A DNA stretch of 8,195 nt, taken from the NCBI GenBank assembly GCA_964418425.1, contig CAYQLT010000092.1, positions 1 to 8,195 on the forward strand. The letters are read 5' to 3'. Source of the stretch: CAYQLT01 sp964418425 (GTDB lineage: Bacteria > Bacillota > Limnochordia > Limnochordales > Geochordaceae). A program made the translations under genes and the position numbers. Shown here piece after piece: positions 1-5,075 of the stretch; the stretch's first letter is position 1, and every line of letters starts with the position of its first letter. The notes below the pieces were generated by a model. It was not told the origin of the DNA and ran no database searches. It saw nothing but the letters and a program-made list of their open reading frames with translations.

Positions 1-127
1 GGTCCTTGAGGCTGCCCGACGGGCTGAAGTACTCCAGCTTCACCGCAACGGTCGCATGGATGCCCTCGGTCACCCGGCGCAGCCGCACCATGGGGGTGTA
101 GCCGGCCGTATCCAGGATGTTGTCCAT
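1..127 (-). CDS. PLP-dependent cysteine synthase / cystathionine beta-synthase family protein (N-terminal fragment)
   Basis: The first 42 codons of a gene running leftwards off the window. The protein opens MDNILDTAGYTPMVRLRRV and reaches SPSGSLKD at its visible end. This matches the N-terminus of fold-type II PLP enzymes of the cysteine synthase/CBS family: the 'IGNTPLVRL' segment is residues 7-16 (here TAGYTPMVRL), and the Lys of 'GSxKD' (residue 41) is the expected Schiff-base lysine. Members make or break a Cbeta-heteroatom bond (cysteine synthesis, cystathionine or diaminopropionate chemistry); which reaction applies cannot be told from this fragment. The start is ambiguous. ATG at 127 has GAGGGG seven bases upstream. 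An in-frame GTG at 157 would add ten residues and has an excellent GGAGG (166-170) eight bases upstream. It lies 155 bases after the hydantoinase stop, so it may be the last gene of the operon or have its own promoter. The family call is firm, the function open. Confidence 0.85.
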   Translation of the reverse strand, partial: MDNILDTAGYTPMVRLRRVTEGIHATVAVKLEYFSPSGSLKD

Positions 128-165
128 GAGCCGACCCCTCGACTGCCAGTCCAGCACAGTGCGCA

Positions 166-170
166 CCTCC
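166..170 (-). promoter_or_regulatory. Strong ribosome binding site upstream of the PLP-enzyme gene
   Basis: On the minus strand GGAGG (within AGAGGAGGTG) sits eight bases before an in-frame GTG at 157-155, ideal Shine-Dalgarno spacing. This competes with the ATG at 127, which has its own weaker GAGGGG (135-140). If the GTG is used, the protein gains the N-terminal residues VLDWQSRGRL before the ATG-encoded Met. Confidence 0.5.
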
Positions 171-198
171 TCTGTCCGTCCCACACCCTCCGCCTGGC

Positions 199-249
199 GT
201 CCCGTGCCCCGGCGTGGCCTGCCAGTCCCGTACCCCGGCGTGGTCTGCC
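199..249. repeat. Tandem direct repeat, 2 x 25 bases with period 26
   Basis: Positions 199-223 and 225-249 are two copies of a 25-base unit that differ at only two positions (206/232 and 218/244). Both begin GTCCCGT and share the core CCCCGGCGTGG. A third, degenerate copy beginning GTCCC appears at about 178-198. The repeat lies in the intergenic gap between the hydantoinase stop and the PLP-enzyme start, upstream of the latter. It could be a regulator-binding array or a simple local duplication. No promoter elements are convincing in this GC-rich gap. Confidence 0.7.
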
Positions 250-282
250 TCGCTCCACCCGCCGGCAGCGCCCCACGTGATT

Positions 283-1665
283 TCAGGGCCGCTCGCCCTG
301 ACGAGCCACAAACGCGCCGTACCCCGCCTGGCCGGCAAATGCCCCGTCCCGCACCACCGGCCTACCCCGGACCAGCACGTGGCGCACCGTCCCCTGCACC
401 TGCATCCCCTCGTATGGGGTCAGATCGGCGCCGCAGTGGTGCGCCGCCGCCGACCACGTGCGCTGGGGAGCCGGATCCCAGACCACCAGGTCCGCGTCGC
501 ACCCGGGCGCCACCGTGCCTTTTCGGGGGTACAGCCCGAACCGGCGCGCCGGCTCGGTGCTCAGCCGGGCCACCATGGCCTCCAGGGAAAGCCGCCCCGC
601 CAGCACCCCGTAAGTGTAAACGAAGGGCAACCTCTCCTCCACGCCCGGCGCTCCGTTGGGTATGAGGTCGAAGCGCTCCCGGCCCCGCTGCTTGTGGGTC
701 ACGGTCCACGGGCAGTGGTCGCTGGCCACCACCTGAAGCTCCCCCCGGGCAAGGGCCTGCCAGAGGGCCTCCCGGTCCGCCTCGGCGCGCAGGGGTGGCG
801 ACAGCACCCAGGCCGCGCCGGCGAAACCCGGCCGATCCAGGTCCGACTCGGTGAACAGGAGGTAGTGGGTGCAGGTCTCGGCCCACACCCTTTGTCCCCG
901 TCCTCGCGCCCGAAGGATCTCCTCCAGGCTTTCCCGACACGTCACGTGAACCACGTACAGGGGCGCGCCCGCGATCTCGGCCAGGCGGCACGCTCGGGCG
1001 GTCGCCTCCGCCTCCGCTGCGGCCGGCCGGGTGGTGGCATGGTAGCGGGGCGCGGTCTCCCCGCGGGCGACGGCTTCGGCGACCAGCTGGTCGATGACGT
1101 CGCCGTTCTCGGCGTGCACCAGGGCCATACCGCCGGCCTGCGCCACCGCCCGCAGCACCCGCAGCACGTCCCCATCCTCCAGCATCAGCCCTCGGCTGCG
1201 GTAGGCGAGGTAGAGCTTGAAGGTAGGGACCCCCGCCCGCACCATCTCGGGGATCTCGTCCAGCACGGACGGGGTGGCGGAGATGATCCCCATGTGAAAC
1301 CCGTAGTCCACCACCGCTCCGGCCGCCGCCCGGCGTCGCCAATCCTCGAGGGCGTCCGCCAGGGTTCCGCCGCGCTGGGGGGTGATCATGTCGATGACCG
1401 TGGTGGTGCCACCCCAGGCCGCCGCAACCGTACCGGTGTACCAGGTGTCCGCGTTGTAGGAGCCGTCCCCCGCTGGCATCTCGATGTGGGTGTGGGGGTC
1501 GACCCCGCCCGGAAGGACGTAGCAGCCGCCAGCGTCCAGCACCCGGTCCCCGGGCTGGCGAACGGCTCGCCCCACCGCCTCGACCTGCTCGCCCTCCACA
1601 CGCACGTCGGCACGAAACAAGCCGCACGCGGTCACCACCGTGCCGCCCTGTACCACCCAGCCCAT
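283..1665 (-). CDS. hyuA: Dihydropyrimidinase / D-hydantoinase-type cyclic amidohydrolase (HyuA-like)
   Basis: A 460-residue zinc-dependent amidohydrolase, the normal length for dihydropyrimidinase/hydantoinase, which hydrolyses the ring amide of dihydropyrimidines, hydantoins or related cyclic ureides in the cytoplasm. The dinuclear metal site is intact: H58 and H60 (DPHTH), the carbamylatable K150 (FKLY), H184 (HAEN), H240 (VVHVT) and D316 (SDHCP). Y155, five residues after the Lys, matches the substrate-contacting Tyr of hydantoinases. From memory, the C-terminal DLTPYEGMQVQG segment and the overall pattern resemble E. coli HyuA (YgeZ) of the purine-catabolism region more than classical pyrimidine DHPases. 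ATG at 1665 has AGGG six bases upstream. The gene follows the XRE-cupin regulator by 78 bases and probably belongs to the same transcript as ssnA. Whether the substrate is dihydrouracil-like, hydantoin-like or a purine breakdown product is not determined by sequence. Confidence 0.93.
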   Translation of the reverse strand: MGWVVQGGTVVTACGLFRADVRVEGEQVEAVGRAVRQPGDRVLDAGGCYVLPGGVDPHTHIEMPAGDGSYNADTWYTGTVAAAWGGTTTVIDMITPQRGGTLADALEDWRRRAAAGAVVDYGFHMGIISATPSVLDEIPEMVRAGVPTFKLYLAYRSRGLMLEDGDVLRVLRAVAQAGGMALVHAENGDVIDQLVAEAVARGETAPRYHATTRPAAAEAEATARACRLAEIAGAPLYVVHVTCRESLEEILRARGRGQRVWAETCTHYLLFTESDLDRPGFAGAAWVLSPPLRAEADREALWQALARGELQVVASDHCPWTVTHKQRGRERFDLIPNGAPGVEERLPFVYTYGVLAGRLSLEAMVARLSTEPARRFGLYPRKGTVAPGCDADLVVWDPAPQRTWSAAAHHCGADLTPYEGMQVQGTVRHVLVRGRPVVRDGAFAGQAGYGAFVARQGERP

Positions 1666-1683
1666 CTGCGGCCCTGGGTCCCC

Positions 1684-1717
1684 CTTTCCCGCACCACCCC
1701 GGCCTTGCCGGGGAAAG
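1684..1717 (-). other. Overlapping inverted repeats between the regulator and hydantoinase genes
   Basis: A perfect 7-bp stem with a 3-base loop (CCCCGGC-CTT-GCCGGGG on the plus strand, 1697-1713) overlaps a second perfect pair, CTTTCCC (1684-1690) with GGGAAAG (1711-1717). The two share the GGG at 1711-1713, so they cannot form fully at once. In transcription direction no U-tract follows, so this is not a standard intrinsic terminator. It may stabilise mRNA or tune translation of the hydantoinase, whose start is about 31 bases beyond the inner stem. Confidence 0.45.
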
Positions 1718-1743
1718 CCCCGCAGAGCTGGCCCGCGGTCGGC

Positions 1744-2334
1744 TTAAAACAGAGGCGGGGTGATGGCCGCCAACACCACCAGCTCCCGCTGCCCCGGATT
1801 GCGGATCCAGTGGGGGATGGAGGAGCGGATGTGGATGGCGTCCCCCTCGCTCAACCGGTACACCTCGTCCGCCACCGCGATCTCCATCTCGCCTTCCAGC
1901 ACCACAAAGCACTCCTCGCCCGGGTGGGTGGTGAACTCGTCCCCCGACGCCTCGCCCGGGGGAAGCCGGGTCAGCACCACCTCCAGCTGAAGGTGGGGAT
2001 CCGGAGGGGAGAGCAGTTCCCAGCGGGCCTCCCCGCCGGGCAGCTTCAGCACCCGGCGCCGGTCCCGGCGCACCACCGGAGCCGGCGTCCCCTCCTCCAG
2101 CAGGAAGTAAAAGACCGGGACGCCCATCGCCTGGGCGATCCGCCGCAGGGAGGAGATGGATGGTTCCGTCACCCCTCGCTCCACCTGGCTGAGGAAGCTT
2201 GCGGTCAGGGCGGTCCGCTCCGCCAGTTCCTGCAGGCTGAGCCCCAGCTGCTGCCGCCTCTGCCGCACGCGCTCGCCCAGCCCCGAGGGGCCTGTTCCGT
2301 TCCTTCCCAATTCCCTTCGCTCCCGTACCCGCAA
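1744..2334 (-). CDS. XRE-family transcriptional regulator with C-terminal cupin sensor domain
   Basis: A 196-residue protein with two domains. An XRE helix-turn-helix spans about residues 19-78 (LGLSLQELAERTALTASFLS, then a QVERG recognition segment). A cupin_2 beta-barrel spans about 115-193, with HPGEECFVVLEGE (H137, E140, E141) and GDAIHIRSSIPH (H175) as likely metal or ligand residues. Such XRE-cupin proteins usually regulate neighbouring catabolic genes in response to a small effector bound in the cupin. Lying between ssnA and the hydantoinase, it plausibly controls this cluster and itself. The start is uncertain. TTG at 2334 gives 196 residues but has GAGG only two bases away. TTG at 2310 (188 residues) is preceded by AAGGGAA and GGGAG, and begins closer to the HTH as is common in the family. 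There is no in-frame ATG near either site. The family is certain; the effector and operators are not visible. Confidence 0.9.
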   Translation of the reverse strand: MRVRERRELGRNGTGPSGLGERVRQRRQQLGLSLQELAERTALTASFLSQVERGVTEPSISSLRRIAQAMGVPVFYFLLEEGTPAPVVRRDRRRVLKLPGGEARWELLSPPDPHLQLEVVLTRLPPGEASGDEFTTHPGEECFVVLEGEMEIAVADEVYRLSEGDAIHIRSSIPHWIRNPGQRELVVLAAITPPLF

Positions 2335-2377
2335 AACCTCGCCCGAGCGCCCCGCGCCGTCCCGGCGGCCCTGCCCC

Positions 2378-2403
2378 GCCCCGTCGGGCCACCGCCATGG
2401 CGG
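2378..2403. promoter_or_regulatory. Palindrome pair in the ssnA-regulator gap (candidate operator or hairpin)
   Basis: CCGCCATGGCGG (2392-2403) is a perfect 12-bp palindrome, immediately next to a small hairpin GCCC-CGTC-GGGC (2378-2389). Both lie in the 78-base gap between the ssnA stop and the regulator start. A dyad just upstream of an XRE regulator gene suits autoregulation, but short GC-rich palindromes are common in DNA of this composition and no second copy was seen in the other gaps. Confidence 0.3.
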
Positions 2404-2412
2404 GAGGCGCCC

Positions 2413-3762
2413 TCACCCGCCCGCCTCGATCCTCGCCCAGACCGCGGAGGCGACCCGCCGGGCTTCCCGAGCCAGTTCCGCCTCATCGATGCCGACGATG
2501 CGCCGGTTTTCCATCACCGGCAGCCCGGCCACCACCACCGACTCCACGTGGGCGACCGACATGCCGTAAAAGAGGTGAAAGGCGGCGTTCTCCGCTGTCA
2601 GGGGCGTCGGGGGGCGATACGAGCTTACCACCAGGTCGGCCGCCGCCCCCGGCTCAAGCCGCCCCAGGGACACGCCCCACAGCTCGCCGAGCAGCGAGGG
2701 GTTCGCCCGCAGCAGGATGTCCGTGAAGTCCGCCACGCCCGCGGACGGGGTGGCGGTGCTGTGGCTGTGCAGCGCGGCCGCCGTGCGCAACGTCTCCAGC
2801 ATGTCGCAGGTGTACCCGTCCGTGCCCAGCGCCACCCGCACGCCCCGCTCCCGCATGGCCAGGATCCGGGCCCAGCCTACCGCGTTGGCCATGTTGGAGT
2901 GGGGTTGGTGGGTGACGACGGTACCTGTGGCTGAAAGAAGCGCCACCTCTTCGGCGTCGAGGTGGACGGCGTGCGCGGCGAAGGTCCGGGGGCCCAGGAT
3001 GCCGGCCGCCGCCAGGCGGTGCACGGTGCGCCGCCCGCTGCGCAGCAGGCTGTCCGCCGGATCCTCGGGGCCTTCGGCCAGATGCACGTGGAAGCCCGGA
3101 AACCGCCCGCCCAGCCCCTCGGCGGCCCTGCGGCAGGCCTGCAACGTCTCGTCGGACAGGGTGAAGCTGGCGTGCAAGCCGAAGCGGGCCGCCACCAGCG
3201 GTCCGGCGGAGGCGGCCGCCTCGATGAACCGCACGTTTTCGTCGATGCCCGCCCGGGCCCCTTCGGGGCCGTGGCGGTCCGTCACCTCGTAAGCCAGGCA
3301 GACGCGCACCCCCAGGGTGGTCGCCGCCCCCGCGATCTCGTCCAGGATCCCCGGTATCGCGCCGGGGCTGGCGTGGTGGTCATTGACCGCGGTCACGCCG
3401 CAACGCAGGCAGTCGGCGAGCCCGTAGAGGGCGCAAAGTCGCACCGCCTCCCGGGTGAGGGCCCGATCCAGGCGCCACCACACCCGCTCCAGCACCTGGC
3501 GGAAACTCCTCGGGGGAGGCGGCCCGAAGTCGAATCCCCGGGCGAACAGCCCGTACAGGTGCATGTGCGCGTTGGTGAGCCCGGGGATCACCACGCCCCC
3601 GCCTGCATCCACAACCCGGGCGCCCGGGTGAGCGTCCCGAAGCTCCTCATACGGTCCCACCGCGCCCACACGATCCCCTTCGATCAGGACGCCCCCCTGC
3701 TCCACCACCGGCCGCCCGGCGCTAAAGGTGATCACCGTGGCGGGGCCCACCAGCAGGGTCAT
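2413..3762 (-). CDS. ssnA: SsnA-type putative aminohydrolase (amidohydrolase superfamily)
   Basis: A 449-residue metal-dependent hydrolase of the guanine/chlorohydrolase-like amidohydrolase branch. Metal and catalytic motifs are intact: H66 and H68 (NAHMH), H227 and E230 (HVHLAE), H264 (AAHAVHLD) and D315 (LGTDG), plus THQPHSNM at 284-291. Segments VWWRLDRALT (94-103), TAVNDHHASPGAI (124-136) and CLAYEVTDRHG (155-165) are typical of SsnA rather than of guanine deaminase or TrzN-like enzymes. ssnA is characteristically found with selenium-dependent or other xanthine dehydrogenase genes and is linked to anaerobic purine catabolism. Its exact substrate is not settled; C-N hydrolysis (deamination or ring opening) is expected. 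ATG at 3762 is chosen because GGAGG lies six bases upstream and the product starts exactly where family members do; upstream in-frame codons fall in the structured leader. It follows the ferredoxin-containing flavoprotein after 151 bases. Confidence 0.92.
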   Translation of the reverse strand: MTLLVGPATVITFSAGRPVVEQGGVLIEGDRVGAVGPYEELRDAHPGARVVDAGGGVVIPGLTNAHMHLYGLFARGFDFGPPPPRSFRQVLERVWWRLDRALTREAVRLCALYGLADCLRCGVTAVNDHHASPGAIPGILDEIAGAATTLGVRVCLAYEVTDRHGPEGARAGIDENVRFIEAAASAGPLVAARFGLHASFTLSDETLQACRRAAEGLGGRFPGFHVHLAEGPEDPADSLLRSGRRTVHRLAAAGILGPRTFAAHAVHLDAEEVALLSATGTVVTHQPHSNMANAVGWARILAMRERGVRVALGTDGYTCDMLETLRTAAALHSHSTATPSAGVADFTDILLRANPSLLGELWGVSLGRLEPGAAADLVVSSYRPPTPLTAENAAFHLFYGMSVAHVESVVVAGLPVMENRRIVGIDEAELAREARRVASAVWARIEAGG

Positions 3763-3768
3763 GGGATC

Positions 3769-3773
3769 CCTCC
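3769..3773 (-). promoter_or_regulatory. ssnA: Ribosome binding site of ssnA
   Basis: GGAGG on the minus strand lies six bases before the ATG at 3762. It settles the start against longer in-frame readings that extend rightwards as far as 3987. Confidence 0.75.
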
Positions 3774-3792
3774 ACCATCCCTCTTCCCAACG

Positions 3793-3859
3793 AAAAAATC
3801 GCCCACCCAACCCTCGCAGGCCGCGCTGCGCCCCTCTTTGCCACGGCGCAGGGGCAGCG
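3793..3859 (-). other. Structured leader before ssnA: strong hairpin and T6 run
   Basis: The 151-base gap between the stop at 3914 and the ssnA start holds a long imperfect hairpin at 3824-3859: CGCTG plus CCCCT pair with AGGGG plus CAGCG, with a 2-base bulge and a 14-base loop. About 25 bases further along the transcript is a run of six T (3798-3793), the only AT-rich tract in the gap. The distance is too large for a canonical intrinsic terminator. Attenuation, partial termination or RNA processing between the redox genes and ssnA is possible. I found no convincing -35/-10 promoter here. Confidence 0.35.
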
Positions 3860-3893
3860 GCAGAGGCGACCTTACAGCGCCAGGCCTCGCCGT

Positions 3894-3928
3894 CTGCCTG
3901 CGCCGGCGCCCGTTTACGGCGGCGGCAG
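3894..3928 (-). other. Inverted repeat across the stop codon of the ferredoxin-containing flavoprotein
   Basis: On the minus strand CTGCC-GCCG (3928-3920) can pair with CGGC and GGCAG (down to 3894) with a 3-base bulge, enclosing the TAA stop and a small CCG-TAAA-CGG hairpin. No T-tract follows directly. It could protect the 3' end of the upstream transcript or be a compositional by-product. Confidence 0.25.
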
Positions 3929-5062
3929 CATGGTGACCGCCTCTCGGGGCCGGAAGAGCAGCGCATCGGTGGGGCAGACCGACACACAAAGCCCGCACTG
4001 GAAGCACCGGGCCGGGTCGATGACGGGAAGCTGCCGGCGTGGGGCCACCAGCGCGTCGTAAAAGCAGACGGTCTCGCATACGCTGCAGCGCACGCACCGC
4101 TCCTCCAAAAGCCGCGGGGCCTCCTCGGCCACGGTGACCACCCGTTGCCCGTGCCCGAAGCGCTTCACGTACAGCCCGCACACCTCCTGCACGGAGTGCC
4201 GCCCATTCCCGTCGAGCCACTCGGAAAGCCCGCGCGCAAGCTCCCCGAGCACCCCCGGCCCCCGCAGCAGGACGGCGGCGGTCACCTGCACCAGGCTGGC
4301 GCCCACCTCGAGGAACTCCACCACGTCCCGGGCCGTCATGGCCCCGCCCGACGCGATCACGGGCCGGCGCACCCGGCGGGCGACCTCGAACACCGTTCGG
4401 GCGGCAATGGGGTGCACGGGAGCCCCGCTCAACCAGCCGTAGCCCCAGGTCCCCCCCAGCCGGGGCTTCCCGCCCGCCTCCACGTCCAGGTCCAGCACCG
4501 GGCCGAAGCCCGCCATGCAGGTGAACGCGTCCACGTACGGCTCCAGCGTCCGCGCCCGCTCCGCCACATCCTCGCCGTGGGTGAGGGAGAGCTTGGCCCA
4601 AATCGGCACCTCCACCGCGGCCCGAAGCTCCCTGGCTGCCTCCGCCGCCTGCGGCCACTCCAGGAAGAACGTGGAGAGCTCCAGCGCCTGCGCCCCCGCG
4701 GCCACAAGCTCTCGGCCCGCCTGCCGAACCTCCTCGGGCGAGCCCGCCAGGCTGGCGATGAGGGGCGCCCCGTGGCGGCGCGCCGCCTGCGCGGCCCTCG
4801 GAAGCTCCCGGCGTAGCCACGCCTCCAGCGGGAGCGGCGAGCCGGCCTGCGCGCTCAAAAGCCCGTCGCTGCCGTAGGGAACCAGGGAGGGTTCGGGGGG
4901 CGGCGGGGCCGGCCGGGCAAAAATGGTGCGGGTCACCACCCCGGCCGCCCCGCCCTCCAGGGCGGCCTCGATGGCCTGCGCCCCGTCGGTGCCCGGCCCC
5001 GGGCCGGCCAGAACCGGGTGGGAAAAACGCAAGCCCGCAACGCTCACGCCCAGCTCCGCCAC
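3914..5062 (-). CDS. PreA/dihydroorotate dehydrogenase-like flavoprotein with C-terminal 2x[4Fe-4S] ferredoxin domain
   Basis: A 382-residue protein. Residues 1 to about 305 form an FMN-type TIM barrel of the dihydroorotate/dihydropyrimidine dehydrogenase superfamily: AKLSLTHGEDV (157-166), GYGWLSGAPVHPIA (207-220) and the FMN-phosphate region SGG..TARDVVEFLEVGASLVQV (238-260). Residues 320-365 form a dicluster ferredoxin, CVRCSVCETVC (C323, C326, C329, C333) and CFQCGLCVSVCP (C353, C356, C359, C363). The order barrel-then-ferredoxin matches PreA, the pyrimidine-reducing subunit of bacterial dihydropyrimidine dehydrogenase. However, the usual N-x-S-C-P active-site motif is replaced by ELSTFFLEW (128-136), and the Asn of the later 'IN' motif is also lost (CMAGFGP, 182-188), so the substrate is unlikely to be uracil or orotate. 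GTG at 5062 is chosen: AGGGGG lies seven bases upstream, overlapping the preceding stop, and homology to the paralog begins there. No PreT-type NAD(P)H partner lies in the window. Confidence 0.88.
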   Translation of the reverse strand: MAELGVSVAGLRFSHPVLAGPGPGTDGAQAIEAALEGGAAGVVTRTIFARPAPPPPEPSLVPYGSDGLLSAQAGSPLPLEAWLRRELPRAAQAARRHGAPLIASLAGSPEEVRQAGRELVAAGAQALELSTFFLEWPQAAEAARELRAAVEVPIWAKLSLTHGEDVAERARTLEPYVDAFTCMAGFGPVLDLDVEAGGKPRLGGTWGYGWLSGAPVHPIAARTVFEVARRVRRPVIASGGAMTARDVVEFLEVGASLVQVTAAVLLRGPGVLGELARGLSEWLDGNGRHSVQEVCGLYVKRFGHGQRVVTVAEEAPRLLEERCVRCSVCETVCFYDALVAPRRQLPVIDPARCFQCGLCVSVCPTDALLFRPREAVTMLPPP

Positions 5063-5069
5063 CCGCGCA

Positions 5070-5075
5070 CCCCCT
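5070..5075 (-). promoter_or_regulatory. Ribosome binding site overlapping the upstream stop codon
   Basis: AGGGGG on the minus strand begins within the TAG stop (5076-5074) of the upstream paralog and lies seven bases before the GTG at 5062. It supports translational coupling of the two flavoproteins and the choice of GTG over longer in-frame extensions. Confidence 0.6.

Noticed and set aside
362..2416. A 684-codon minus-strand open frame overlapping the hydantoinase and regulator in another frame
   Set aside because: Gly/Arg/Ala-rich translation without motifs; the overlapping frame encodes enzymes with intact catalytic residues.
214..2934. A 906-codon open frame on the plus strand opposite the hydantoinase, regulator and ssnA genes
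   Set aside because: It is antisense to three well-supported genes, is low-complexity Pro/Arg/His-rich with no recognisable domain, and long antisense open frames are expected in DNA this GC-rich.
2413..3762. Guanine deaminase or TrzN/AtzA-like chlorohydrolase
   Set aside because: The metal site is shared across the family, but segments such as VWWRLDRALT and NDHHASPGAI, and the neighbourhood, fit SsnA better.
3793..3859. Intrinsic terminator before ssnA
   Set aside because: The hairpin ends about 25 bases before the T6 run and no stable stem abuts the T-tract, so it does not meet the usual pattern; kept only as a structured element.
3763..3913. Sigma-70-type promoter for ssnA
   Set aside because: No pair of TTGACA-like and TATAAT-like hexamers with 16-18 base spacing is visible; TGTAAG-like and TTGGGT-like stretches do not pair up.
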